This document shows positions 11,660 through 23,230 of a stretch of 64,000 bases of DNA, piece by piece (position 1 is the first letter of the stretch; the number at the start of each line of letters is the position of its first letter). The translations under genes were made by a program, and so were the position numbers. The DNA is from Stereocaulon alpinum. Taxonomy: Eukaryota > Ascomycota > Lecanoromycetes > Lecanorales > Stereocaulaceae. The notes beneath the pieces are model-generated. The model was not told the DNA's origin. It saw only the letters and a program-made list of their open reading frames with translations, and searched no databases. The DNA lies in NCBI GenBank assembly GCA_018257865.1, contig JAEUBA010000032.1, positions 62,001-126,000 on the forward strand, in the 5' to 3' direction.

Positions 11660-13400
11660 TGTTGTTAAGCCTGTTGTTTCGAAACGACGATTGGAAGACG
11701 AGGCCTTACAACTGGCTGCCCATGGTATATCAAAGAAAGGATTGGGGAACATTTTGTGGGCTTTTATAGATCATGGAACAAGGTGACCTCTCATACATGG
11801 CGCAAGACTACGAAACGAGCCAGCTGGGTGGGCCATTTGTGTGCGCTTGCAGGAAGTGTCAAGGGCCCGTGGCTGCCACTGAATGATCACCGATGCTGAG
11901 AACGCAAGCGTTTGACGGCCTCGAATGCAGTTGATTGGATACAATGCGCACGGCGATCGTCCCTACGGTCATGAGGTCCAAGAACCAAGGGGAACGAAAG
12001 CCGGACGAGCCAGCCGCGAGGATTGGCAAGATTTAGGCGCGGCAAACGTCCATTGCACTTCCCTCCCTCCCCAGCTATTCTAGAAGTCCAACGTCAGTGC
12101 TCTTGCATTGGCGTCCGCAAGCTTATCCGGTAATACACATGCCAGTATTGGTCGAGCGATACGTCTTAACCCAGTGATAGTCATAACATCGCAGCGAGCC
12201 GAGGGGGAACTGAAGTACTCAAACACGCGAGGCCTGAAAGCTACGATAGCTCCGATTGGTTGCGCGTCTTAGAGTATGCCCCGTAAAAGATTTACCGAAG
12301 CATATCAAGAACAACGCTAATCCTGCATGTCAGATAAGATCCAGTGTCCGCACGTTGTTTCGAGGATCTGATTGTGACCTCTACGCGAAAAGCCACATGA
12401 ACCGCAGCTGCACAACTTGCAGAAGGAGCCACGTAATTTAGCTACCTTTTCCCGGGAGTGCTTCCGGCGCGATCTTCACCGCCTCATACCGGCCTCCACA
12501 AGCGTCATTAGCCACAAAAACCTCGTTTAATCACCTGGTTGGGTTCGGGGAAGCGGGAAGTCCAGGGCCATCAGCTTTCTGGTAGCTGGACATGTAATTA
12601 GATCCCGGGAAGGCTAGCCTTCAATTCCGAAAAGCCGAAGCTCCCAGCAGGATCAATGCGCCCCGTGATCGCTTTCCGCGCACCTCTCTTACTACGTACA
12701 CCCCTAGCGATCCACTAGATTGCCTACAGCCCCATGGTTCCGTCAGCGTCGCACGAAAGCATCGTCTATCTGTCCTAAGAGGGTTCGCCACAGGCTATCA
12801 TATGGATGATCGTAGGATAAGGCGGGCCTTGCATGTGCTACTGAGAATAACCAAGAACACCTGCAGCTACGAACGGATATCAAATGCAGCTATAGGCCAA
12901 CAGGCTGTGGCAAAGTACAAGTGGCAAGCCTTGCGGATATTTGCTTAAACATGGTCCCGAAAATACTTGTCATAGCCGTAAGCGCTCAGTCTGACTAGGT
13001 TGAAGGAACGGCACTGCTAGTGGACTTTCGGATCTTGTGCAATCCCATTGATGATCACTAGCAGCAACAAGCCGCTGGCGTTGCGATCGAAGATGTGCTC
13101 AAAGTACGCGATTTAACAACAAAAACGGCAAATGGATTTGCTTTTGTTCGCTTTCTGCCATATCAAGGAATCAATGGAAAGTGCGCAACTTCTTTTCCAC
13201 GAGACTTTCTACTGGTACTTCAACTTGAGTAGACCTCGTCTTATATGATCTGGGCTGACGCGATTGCCGTGGCATGCTCCTACTGCAGCCCTGCCGAGAC
13301 GCCCTTAACAAGGCAGTGGATATCGTAGGAGATCTGGTCACTCGCATAGACCATCGCTAGGCTCCATCTTGCAGCAAGGGTGCGAACAGCCTCTTTTCGG
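11660..13400. other. Gene-poor stretch
   Basis: Upstream flank of the 11.66-kb gene with a TATA box at 11761-11769 (minus strand). The remainder shows only scattered short frames and no supported gene. Confidence 0.4.
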
Positions 13401-13781
13401 TCAAAGCTTAGAATTCTCTACCGAGAAGAATATTGTTAGCTCCGTTCTGTGCACTCTGGTTATGGCTTACTTCGGGCACAGGTTTGAATCGACTTGGGCA
13501 GGATCGTGGCCAGATTATCATCCCACATCTGCGAATATTGAGCTACAGCGTGTCTTTTGTCGTCAATGTTTTCTCTCCCAACAACGAGGAAATTTTTCCA
13601 TTTGTCTTCTTCCGCAAGGTAGTGCTCGATGGCTGGGATTGTCCGGTCTTGGCTGCCTCCTCTGTTCCTGGTGTCAACCGAGGATTCTCGGTTCGCTCGC
13701 GCCGAATTGGAAGAACTGTCCGCATACCATGTCAGTGATCTTGATACTGTTGTGAATAAGGGATGATCAGACGTACGACAT
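13401..13781 (-). CDS. Micro-exon family member ending in SKL
   Basis: Exon 1 is ATGTC (13777-13781), exon 2 is 13471-13739, and exon 3 is 13401-13417, encoding the final residues ..KNSKL. The 96-aa product begins MSSLTWYADSSSNSARANRE. It carries the core IPAIEHYLAEEDKWKNFLVV, the best match to AVERYLAEKDTWRKFLVV of the 23.2-kb copy. The second intron (53 nt, GTAAGC donor, TAG acceptor) is convincing. The first intron would be only 37 nt in the phase-correct model, shorter than usual for fungi, so the 5' junction is uncertain. The C-terminal tripeptide SKL is the canonical type-1 peroxisomal targeting signal (established knowledge). Without splicing of the last intron the tail would be RSKP. 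Function unknown. Confidence 0.58.
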
Positions 13782-14668
13782 TGCTGTACGACAGAGGAGA
13801 GGAATATAGAATAATCTGCCGAGTCAGAATTGTGGATTCCAAGTGCGCGAGCTGCGTACAAAGTCCAGGATCTTGCCTACTAAATGGGCGATCATATTGC
13901 GAACAACAACAAGAGAGAAGAGAATTGTCATCTTCTTATATGATGCCGGAAAAGAAGTCACCGCCCTCTGTGGGGAATAAAGCAAGAAGCTATTCCTGAT
14001 TGGGAAGGGCGTGAGGGCGTCGGCTAAAGGGACGGCGGCTTTCAGTGGTCAGTGATCAGGGCCTTCAGGGATGACCAAAGCGGCGCGCCCCTCCCCCCCC
14101 CACGAGGCCCTCCATTCCCTTTCGATTTGGTTCGATACGAGCCATTGTCGTGCGATGCCAGTATTTGCAGCCGAGATGGTGCATTCTACAGTAGGCAACT
14201 ACAGTAGGCAAGCTCGCTCGGCGCGGATTTTTCACACCCCGCCTGTGCGCTTAGACGTTAACGATGTCTCTAATAGTCGAGTCGCAGGCCCTGCCAGCCG
14301 AAAAGCTAGATTATATCCACTCACGATGGATCTTCTCCAAGTCTTCTCATGGATAAGAGGGGTCTGCGTTTCCCTAGACTACAGAGAGCGATTATTAAAA
14401 CCGTGTGGGACGAGCTATTTTGAAACTAAGATTGAGTATGTATCTGCTCGCATAAGGGTAAATATCGCTTCCCCATTCCTCCCGCACTTCGAGGTGCATG
14501 GAACACACCCTCATTCTCTTCAGCTTTTGGGCAGACTTTTGGTTTCGACTGTATATCTCATCCGCCCCAGAAGACCTTCCGTTCTCGAAGAAGCTTGCGC
14601 CCGCATCCGAAGGCCTGCCTGGTAACATAAAGAGTGAATTCGCAACTCGCAAGCCTTAAAATACGGTC
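13782..14668. other. Upstream flank of 13.8-kb gene; unexplained open frame
   Basis: A TATAAG element sits near 13932-13940 on the minus strand. A 184-codon ATG frame (14071-14625, plus) is the longest ATG-initiated frame in the accessory region. It has no motif, low-complexity bias or homologue I recognise and is likely fortuitous. Confidence 0.35.
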
Positions 14669-14839
14669 ATGGGCAGAAGCTACGGCTTGGCGACATATGA
14701 GGACACCATACACAACAAGCGTAAGCAAAACGTCCGTTGCCATCTCTGCATAGAGGAGAAGACGTTCATTAGGAACGATACCTTTATGCGGCATTTGCGA
14801 ATCTTTCACCCAGATGTGGACTTCCCAGGCGAGATATGA
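14669..14839 (+). pseudogene. Orphan C2H2 zinc-finger fragment
   Basis: A 56-codon ATG frame. It contains one C2H2 finger: RCHLCIEEKTFIRNDTFMRH followed by LRIFH, spacing C-x2-C-x13-H-x4-H, then HPDVDFPG. This resembles the terminal finger of fungal DNA-binding proteins whose finger is followed by a HPEVDFPG-like linker (family knowledge, from memory). A stop lies four codons before the ATG and no upstream exon was found. It could be a gene fragment, or a last exon whose upstream exons are elsewhere or lost. Base composition does not differ visibly from its surroundings. Confidence 0.5.
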
Positions 14840-17150
14840 CGAATTATTACCTTACGATACACTTAGGAACCACGGTCGCCTCCTGTCGCCAAAGCCGTCT
14901 AGAAGTAATTGACGTAAAAGCTTGCTTATATTCGCGACTACCATGTTATCGTCGCTGTTTCGACTAGGATAGAGAAATTGACGGTACAGAAGGGTAATGT
15001 TGTGGACACGGCAATAGGTGAAATATCGAATACTCTATCGAGTGTTTGCCTATACATAGAGGCCTAGAGTCCTATATAAGCCATTCACAAATCTCTCATT
15101 GACCCCAAGACCTTCACATAATTCAATACACAAACCAAATACTGAACTCTCAGAGCAGACCCTTGGCATCTAACAAGGCTTCGACTTAGCCTCCTGAGTC
15201 GAATCGTAAGTAACCTGGGGCTTCAACAATCCCTTGATCGCTCGCCAAACCTATGTTTGTCCATGTTGACATCTTCGCTGGTCGTGGCCAACATGTCCTT
15301 GTCTACAGAGAAGCTGTGATCACTGGTCTTACTATGGATACTATAAGTTTTAAATGAGCTGAGGGACAAATTACTCGTCATAGAGGGATACCAGGTCGTA
15401 CGACATGATAACATGTTCGTACAAGTATATCGCCTTTTGCTATCTCGAGCTACGCGATCCCAGCTACGATCGACCTATGATTAATCTATGCATGTAATCG
15501 TCACCTGAGGTTCTGTCCCATCGATGGCCAGACAACTCCTTTAGAGTCAGGAGTGGCGTTGTCGAGGTGTTGGGGTGGCCGTTTATGGGATACCTGCCCA
15601 TGTACAATCTAGGTTGCCTTGTCCTGAGACAACACGGTGCGAGAGTGCTACGCATAAAGCCCAAACATTCTACGGCAGCCCCTGTGTGGGTGTAGCTCGC
15701 TGCGAGCCACGATTGGATGGGGATTGTCACTAGACATAATGCAGTTAGATCTAGCGTGCTATATACCGACACCGGCAAAGACGTCTTGCATAGGGCAATT
15801 CATAGTTCGAGATACGACCATCAATCACCCCTTAGCCGCACGTCTGCTTTCCCGCAGTTTCCGTAAGGCAGCGTCCGTTAAAATCACCCGGCGTCCACAC
15901 CTTGACCTAGGCAACTAAAATGGACCCCATGGGAGTGCGCTTGCTGGGATCGTCCTTGATCGAGAATTCTGTCCGGAAGGAACCTTTTCGCACTAAGGTA
16001 TGCGTACATACTTGCGACCCTTTGCAGTGGTATGAAACCACAGAAACACCACCAAAGACGCACAACAGAGAAGCACGAGCTGAGTGGTAAGGCCGGATCA
16101 TGAAGTGATTACCCCGCTTCTCAACAGCCTTCGCTCGGAAATAATCTACCTAGGCACCGTGCACTAGACTACCTTCTCAGCGATACCATAGCAGCGAGGA
16201 AGCCCGACGTCAAGCACCCGTAGCTACGGCACCCAAACGACGACCGTCGCTACGACACGATTCTTAGGACATACAGCTTTCACAAGAATGCAGATCTAGT
16301 ACTGCATATCTATTGACAGAGCTTACAACCTAAGTGTCATGCAGTGAGGACAGTCCATTTCGCCTTTCTCAGCAGACTACCAAAGTTGGCAAGGCCCAGC
16401 ATTGGTACGTAATGGACAAGTTCTGTTCTCCAACGAAGCTCAGGGAGGGGTTCGCCTTTGCGCGGCTCACCTGATGCTTACCTTACGCGCCAAAGACACC
16501 CAACGTGATGCTTCACGGCAGTCTCACAGCATAGAGACCAAAGCGTACTGCGCCGATCGGTCGCTGATGTCAATTGCCCAAGAAAGCTATTAGAGACCCC
16601 CAATGTCTCCTCTCGCAGCTAACATATCACATCCTCTGAGGTGGGCCTCCATCCGCTTTCATCAATTGCGCTTGTTGATCAGTATGACACGGACAATTAT
16701 TGTCAAGTAAGAATTATTCCTGATCTGAGGCGCTTACTGACCAGCCGAGATGACAAGGTCAAGGCAGAAGTCACTGACCTAGCACATAAACTAGTCTCGC
16801 TCGCGCAGCGGCTGGAGTCGCCAAAGTCCCCCACAGATGACCTAAGCCTTAAGATGTTCATACCAGTGCTCGACTACACCGCTAAGCAGCATCAACAGCC
16901 AGCAACAGTCAAAGTAAACGTACGATATTGCCCTAGCGATCGCTATTTGAAGCTATCCGTTTAGGGAGCTACTTAGGATCCGAACTGCTAGATTTGAACT
17001 GTATCAAAGTTGCCACTTTTCCTCGGAAACAAGATGCTCTGTTATAAGCCACGCAGTTCCTCTCTCGTTCACTCAAAGACCTCAAACAAGTCATCAAAGT
17101 CCAACATCATCGAATTCGGCAATCTGGGTTAAGTCTAGCAATATTTACCT
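14840..17150. other. Gene-poor stretch with one dispersed repeat
   Basis: No intact gene. It contains the 78-bp dispersed repeat at 15513-15590 listed separately. A 107-codon frame at 16641-16964 (plus) has no recognisable motif and was not called. Confidence 0.4.
15513..15590 (-). repeat. Dispersed repeat copy 1 (coding relic?)
   Basis: About 78 bp similar to 44999-45075. On the minus strand both encode related peptides: NGHPNTSTTPLLTLKELS here and DGHPETSTTQVLTSKEVF there, followed by RRW or HRW. Similarity at the protein level suggests a relic of a repeated gene or mobile element rather than a random match. The family is not recognised. Confidence 0.5.
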
Positions 17151-17704
17151 CTAGCTCAGCTTCGCTTTGTCTGGTTCCGACCCTATTGTCAGTGACCCGG
17201 AAATATTAGCATGAGCCCTTTTGCTCACCATGATGCTCAGACTGACTATGATGCTCAGACTGACTATGATGCTCAGACTGACTATGATGCTCAGACTGAC
17301 TATGATGCTCAGACTGACTATGATGCTCAGACTGACTATGACGCTCAGACTGACTATGATGCTCAGACTGACTATGATGCTCAGACTGACTATGATGCTC
17401 AGACTGACTATGATGCTCAGACCGGCCATGATCTTCAATCATCTTAATAGATTTGTCTACGTCCTTGGTGAAGGCCTGAATGCCAGCTTTTACAGAGTCA
17501 CGCTCGTTGTCTTTAGCGGTAACAAGAATTCTTTTCCAAGGATCATGTTCGGAAAGGTATCGCTCCATTGCAGAAGGACATCGGTAGACTGATTTCCCAT
17601 CGACAGATGGGCGTGGGCCGGCTTCATGGAGTTCCGTAGGATTACTACGTAAGTCAAGTCAGCACTGATGTCCGATCAAAAATTACAGCTGAGACTCACG
17701 ACAT
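17151..17704 (-). CDS. Micro-exon family member with His-rich hexapeptide repeats
   Basis: Exon 1 is ATGTC (17700-17704), intron 55 nt. Exon 2 is 17229-17644, intron 58 nt. Exon 3 is 20 nt (17151-17170) encoding ..DKAKLS. All are GT..AG with matching phase, giving 146 aa. The N-terminal part starts MSNPTELHEAGPRPSVDGKS. The core is SAMERYLSEHDPWKRILV, the family W/Y-L-x-E-x-x-x-W motif. After a spacer (residues ~70-80) come ten tandem hexapeptides SEHHSQ, one of them SERHSQ, and a partial eleventh cut by the last donor. Expansion of an 18-bp unit created this His/Ser/Glu-rich tail, which siblings lack. His-rich repeats can bind metal, but that is only a possibility here. Function unknown. Confidence 0.62.
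17230..17421. repeat. 18-bp coding minisatellite, ~10.7 copies
   Basis: Near-perfect tandem copies of an 18-bp unit (minus-strand sense TCTGAGCATCATAGTCAG). One unit has a single change giving Arg for His. The high identity between units implies recent expansion or ongoing homogenisation. All units keep the reading frame. Confidence 0.95.
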
Positions 17705-20700
17705 GATCCGAAAATTTTGAGGGTAGGCTATGGATGTAACTCGTGAATATTGAGTGTCTTGATCTTCGTTGAGTGTAAGGTCTGGAGCTCGAGAGTAGAA
17801 AAGAATTTGGGGCTGGCAACATTCTTGTCTAAGGAGTATGAGCCTTGTCAAGGACTATACCCTGAAAACGTCCGTGGGGAACCCTCTACGCGCCATGCTG
17901 CACACCCAGCTGTAAGAGATGAGAGAATGTTGCCCCACCTCCTGCAGCCTAGGAACATCATGCAGAGTTGCCCGGAGTTGTCACCAGGAAGCCGGAAAAG
18001 TTTGCAGCACGTTTGTCACCAGTACCAGGTTTGAAAGGCTCAGATCTCGCTTAGTTCTCCGGCGGCCGGAAATATCGTTCGAGGCGTCATCGTGCATCGG
18101 GTTTAATAGATTGAACAAAGATTCACATGCAGTCGCTCAGAGCTAAGTCACCGAAGCGACTCAACGAGGCAAGAAATTATAATACTCTATGGTGTCCTAC
18201 AGAGAGATTGGCGGATAGACTTCAGGTCATTGTATAGCCAACTTCGCAAGGTAGCGATTCAGGAGAGGTGATCTCGTACTGTCAAGGGCTTGGCAGGTGC
18301 ATTGCACCCCCTACATAAGCATCCTCCTAGCTATGATGGACCTGCAAGAATCAATACATTATTGGCACGACCTACTACCCTAGACAGCCTGCACACTGCG
18401 GCACGTAAATCAACATGCAAATAAGCCCGCAAAAGCTGAGCTGCAAGACTCAGCAACGAAATACATGGGGTGTTCCTGGGTTTGGCTCGAGTGACTGCCT
18501 TCATCAAAGCGCCAGTGTACCGAAGGTTTAAGGATCTGACTTGATCCACTTAGTGCACAGTACATGAACATACGATTGAAAAGTGCGTACGGGTCGAGGC
18601 GTTCAAGCTCATACGAATTATTCCGCGATAATTGGCAGGGACTTTGTGTTCCACTTGCGCAAAGGAGAAAGTACGCACCAGCCACACAGTGCCCCATGCG
18701 TTGCTGAACTTGACACGAGCTGCAAGTCACACCCTCGACAACGGTTATTGAAGCGCGTGTGGCAATTTGCAGTGCACCTTGAGAGGAAGCTCTAGCCAAA
18801 AGTTATCGGTCGGTTGAACACCGTTGGTGTCGGATGTTGATTAACTTCACAGCCTTCGCAGGACTCCATCCTAAAATCGGAGAATGTCCTCAAGCACGCA
18901 TGCGCAAGAGCATAATAGTCAAGCGCCCAGATTCTTTTGCGGACCAGTCGGCCATTCTGTACTCAAGAGATGGTGTGGTCCGCAGATCTAATAGGGAGGT
19001 CAGAAGTATATTTTCTCCGCGACTGGGTATAGGTAGATTTTCAGGCGTGCAGATAAGCTAGCCCAAGAGAAGGCTAGCGAAAGTCTGCAGAAAATGTCCG
19101 ACGGACAACCGTTAGCGGGAGTAAGCACCTGTCACATTAGCGTTTCGGCCTTTCCCGGTGCTGAAAGGGACAATCGGAGCAGGGCTCTGTGGCGTAATTA
19201 GTGTCCTGTTCTTTACTCCACCCCTAGACCCCTGTTCGTAAAAAGTACCACCCCGCAGCCAGTGCCATCGACCAAAGAAACCCCATCAACCCCTAGCCCT
19301 TACCCTCCCTACTCCAATCTCACCAAGGCTAAGCCAACAGATCTACGAACAGATTGTCCCTAGGGAAAAGCGAACCACCAATCACATCGCGAACGGCTAG
19401 ACAAAAACCCACAAATCACATCCTACGAACGGGAACTACATATGAATTGTACGTATTTCTATCGCCTTGCTCCTTCAACCCCATCCAATCATGAACATTG
19501 AAGCCTTTCGCGAGAGCATTTCCGTAAGATGCATTCGTAAGATGCATTCGCAAAAGATATCTTATAACACCATCTGATTTTCATAAGAAGGCTAAACGCT
19601 GACTCCTCACCAAACACAGCCCCTTCTCTCAAGCCCCTTCGCCCACACCGATCTTCTCCATCCTATCTGTTTTCTCCTAACACTACGCGCACTTCACCTC
19701 TCTGAAACCTGTCTACAGCATCCCCGAACCTCTATCCCCATACTCATTGCTACATCCAGCTGTCGCAGCCTCCCTTACCCCTACCTCTTGAGAAGAGGAC
19801 GTCTCCTACTTCAAAACATACCTCTCTCTCCGCTTCATCCGCTCCGTCTATCGGAAATCATCGTTCGGAGAGCGTCGTCAAGAATTAGAGAGAAATGATT
19901 GGTAGTTAGGGGAACATGGTGACGTCTTATGACAGGGTTGGGGGTTTCTAGGGATTTAGGTGGTTAGGGTGGGAGACTGGGAGTGCTCGATGGATTGAGA
20001 GGAACTAGTTGGGTTGATGGAGTTTGTGGTGGGAGATGGAGAGGGAAGAGGGATGCGGGGGAGTGTTTGTAATAAGCGAGAGCGAGCAGTGGTGTGGCGA
20101 GAGATGGTTATTAATGTTCTTGTGAAGAGGAGGACTTTGCTTGTAACGTCTTGATCATTAAGGGGATGGAGGTGATAGCGTTGGGAGTTTTTGTATACTC
20201 TGCCACTAATAGGAATTTCTGATTGATGAATGCAAACAGTGGCGATGTCCGCGCTCGAGTATGAGGTATCTCATATCTTTTGGGTCTATTCTGACAAGAT
20301 GTTAACTTTGCTGCTGGACTAATTTGAGAATGTTATCGTTGGGAATAGGGAGAGCTTTGAAGAAGTCGATCTCCTTCACAGTAACTTTTCCGATATAATG
20401 CAAAGGCTCAAGGGATGTAGAATTCACTGTGAGCCTGTGTTCGTTCTACCAAAATCCCAACAGAGATATCCTTAATCTCTATCACCTTCATCAGTCAAAA
20501 TCTAGTACACTAGTTCTAGCAAGAGCCGCGAAAAGATCAGGACAGGCTTACTCTATCTGCTGTGCTTTCATTAAATACACCTGGTAACAACCCAAAATTG
20601 CGATTCACTTGCATCGTCTTGAGGAGCACCTGCATTCACCCATTCTGAGTCCCTGAAATGCCGCTCGATATTTGATGCGCCGAAAAGAACGTACCATGTA

Positions 20701-20779
20701 AATGTTACAACTCTCGAAGAGATATCAAATTGGAAAGGTTCTTGAGATTGTGGACTCCGCTTGTCTTATATTCTTAGTG
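17705..20779. other. Long gene-poor stretch
   Basis: Three kb with no supported gene. 19.2-19.9 kb is notably C/T-rich on the plus strand and poor in long frames; 19.9-20.2 kb is G-rich. At 19526-19553 the 16-nt string taagatgcattcgtaa-like occurs twice in tandem. No transposase or reverse-transcriptase motif was seen. Confidence 0.4.
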
Positions 20780-22460
20780 CGTTCTGCGCAATGCGCGCTC
20801 CGAAGACGCATGCGCAGTACGCTTGGGAGCATGGTTTGGGTGCGTGTTTCTTGCGCATCCAAGGTATAGTATGGATATGACTGTAATACATACTCTGAGC
20901 ACATTGGGAGAAGTGCGTATGGAGTAGACATCACTTCAAACACGCATACACAATATACTTGGAAGCAGAGTTTGGTTGCGCATACTTGCGTATATAGGAC
21001 GTAGAGTGACATTCAGAGATATACGCAGTCTCATATAGCGGAGCTTATATGTTAAGTATACAGCTTGAATAGTTAATCTGAGTACGCATTGCGCACTCTG
21101 CACTCCGAAGAAGCATCTGTAACACACAGCTGTTGGGTACATATATCAGGAGCGTATCCTATATTCAACGCATGGTATAGATGTAAATCAAATACGCACT
21201 CGAAGAATGTCTGGCGAGTGTGTATATTGAGTACGTACCTCGAATGCGCAACACGCTGCTGTTGAGTGCGCAATCTGAATACGTGTTTTGCATATGCATG
21301 CGCAGAACGCATGCCAAGTGCGCATCCAATATGTAGTATGGACTCAATTATATTGCGCACTCCGAATATGTCTAGCGAGTATGTATATTAGGTGGACATC
21401 TCGAATGCGCATTTCCGAGTGCGCAATGCAATCTGAACACGTATGTGCGATACGCTCCTATTGAGTACGCATTTCGGTCGCGCAATCTTGCACATTATGG
21501 ATTACAAGTGCGCATTCAGTACGTAGTATAGATACTATTGTAATGCGCACTCTGAACATATCTAGCGGAATTCGTATGTTGTGTAGGCGTCTGGAGTGCG
21601 CGTAGTACGCTGAATTGTACGCATGTTTGAGGCGTAAGTTGGTTGCGCATTCTTGCGCGTTTAAGACGTAGTATGGATATGATTGTAACGCGCAGTCTCG
21701 AAATTTCTGGCCAACGTGTTTGTTGAGTGCGCAGCTTCAATAGGCATGCGCAATGCGTATTGTACGCAGAATGTGCGGAATGCGCACCTCGAACACGTAT
21801 ACGCAACTCGCTGCTATTGAGTACCCAATTGCATTCTTGCGCGGTTTTGCGTTTTGAAAGCGTAGTATAAAACCAATCGTAATGCGCACTCTGCGCATAT
21901 ATGGCCGAGTGTGTATATGAAGTAGGCATCTAGAGTGCGCAGCACACTCAAGTACGCAGTCTGTATGCGCAGTCTTGCGTGTTGTGAATGCTCCTTTCAA
22001 TTTGCGTATTCAAGGCGTAGTATGAATATAATAGCAATGCGCAGGCTGAGCATAGCTCGCGGAGTGCGTGTGTTGAATACACAGTTTGAAAACGCATCTC
22101 ATCTACGTATAGCGCAGTACGTACTCCGAACAAGCATCCGCAACACACGGCTATTAAGTACGCAGTTCGTGTCCGCAGCCTTGCGCATGTTTGCGTACTG
22201 AAAGTGTAGTATTAATACCAGCATAATGCGCACTCTGAATGTCCTTGGTGAAGTGCTCATCTTGAATGCGCATGCGCAATGCGTATTGTGCGTGTGTACG
22301 TAATGCGCAGTGCACAATCTAGGTGCGAACTCTTGCGCATCTTAAAGTTCACGTGCGCATTCGAGGCGTAACATGAACATGATTACATTGCGTGAGTACA
22401 TCTGGCGGAGTAGATTTGTCGAGTGCGCAGTTTGAAGCGCAGTCTGAACATACTGCTATT
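20780..22460. repeat. Degenerate ~170-bp tandem repeat array rich in TGCGCA
   Basis: About ten diverged units. A landmark CGTAGTATGnATA followed by ATTGTAATGCGCACTCTGAA recurs near 20864, 20998, 21170, 21332, 21521, 21667, 21861, 22014, 22205 and 22365. Intervals are 134 to 194 nt, mean about 167. Between landmarks, CTnGCGnAGT, GTAnnTTGAGT and many TGCGCA palindromes recur. Units are well diverged from each other, so the array is old or not homogenised. Short frames on the minus strand across it merely reflect the repeats. The unit length is close to one nucleosome. Confidence 0.8.
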
Positions 22461-22871
22461 GAGTAAAATCCCCGCCAACATCATCACCACCGTCATCACC
22501 ACCACTAGCATCAATACGATCATCACCGTCGTCATCATCAGATTCTCAGTTCACTCCTTAGCACTCGAAAAGCTGCTCCTCGTCTAGATCTCTAGGGTTC
22601 CCATGTTGCCTTGATCAGCAAGCATATTGAGTCCGAAGGGTAGAGAATCAAGGTATCATGGATTGATACTCCTACGTCTCATTCGAATCCTTTTGAATAA
22701 ACTTCGTTGAACTTATCTCACGAACAAACAGAGCTTCTATCCACATTCATTTTGTATCTTCTTATACTAAGTGCGTAGTAAGGAGCACAGCTACTGTACG
22801 TCGCATCCTTCGCTTCGCAAACAATCGCGTCCCAAACTTGAAAGACGTAGTTCCAGCGGAGGCTACTACAT
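22461..22871. other. Intergenic with short trinucleotide-like run
   Basis: Contains an imperfect CATCAC/CATCAT run (about 22475-22540) just after the satellite array. No gene. Confidence 0.5.
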
Positions 22872-23230
22872 TTAGCTTAGCTTAGACTTTCCTGCACAGC
22901 AGATCTTATCAGTGATCTGTCTCTCGTCATGTCTGAGCCAGCACTACTTACCAACATTCTGTTTTCCGCTCTTATCTATTTGTATTGGCATTATGTCCTC
23001 TTTAGAGGGACCTCGGTCCGCTCCTTGTTCGGGACTGACGACAAGGAACTTTCTCCATGTATCCTTCTCAGCAAGGTAGCGTTCAACGGCAGGGTTATCA
23101 TCAACTCTCTTCCCCGATTGCGAGGCTTGCCCCGATTGGCAAGAGAAATCTTCTTGAACGTTGGAGTCATTGGCGATACTCTTTAGTCAGCACCCATTTA
23201 TGCCTTTGTATGGACTTGCACTCACGACAT
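22872..23230 (-). CDS. Micro-exon family member, 83 aa
   Basis: Exon 1 is ATGTC (23226-23230), intron 47 nt. Exon 2 is 22952-23178, intron 60 nt with a consensus GTAAGT donor. Exon 3 is 22872-22891, encoding ..GKSKLS and stop. Phases match. The product begins MSIANDSNVQEDFSCQSGQA and holds the core AVERYLAEKDTWRKFLVV, then a polar tail. It is the clearest minus-strand copy. The core matches those at 13.8 and 17.7 kb residue for residue at A/I-E-x-Y-L-x-E-x-D-x-W-[KR]. No signal peptide or membrane segment. Retention of the last intron would end the protein two codons later (..NVGK). Function unknown. Confidence 0.65.

Noticed and set aside
14071..14625. 184-codon ATG frame on the plus strand
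   Set aside because: Longest ATG-initiated frame in the accessory region, but no recognisable domain, no splice context, and overlapping frames on the other strand; likely chance.
17230..17421. CRISPR array
   Set aside because: Tandem units without unique spacers, in a eukaryotic genome; it is a coding minisatellite.
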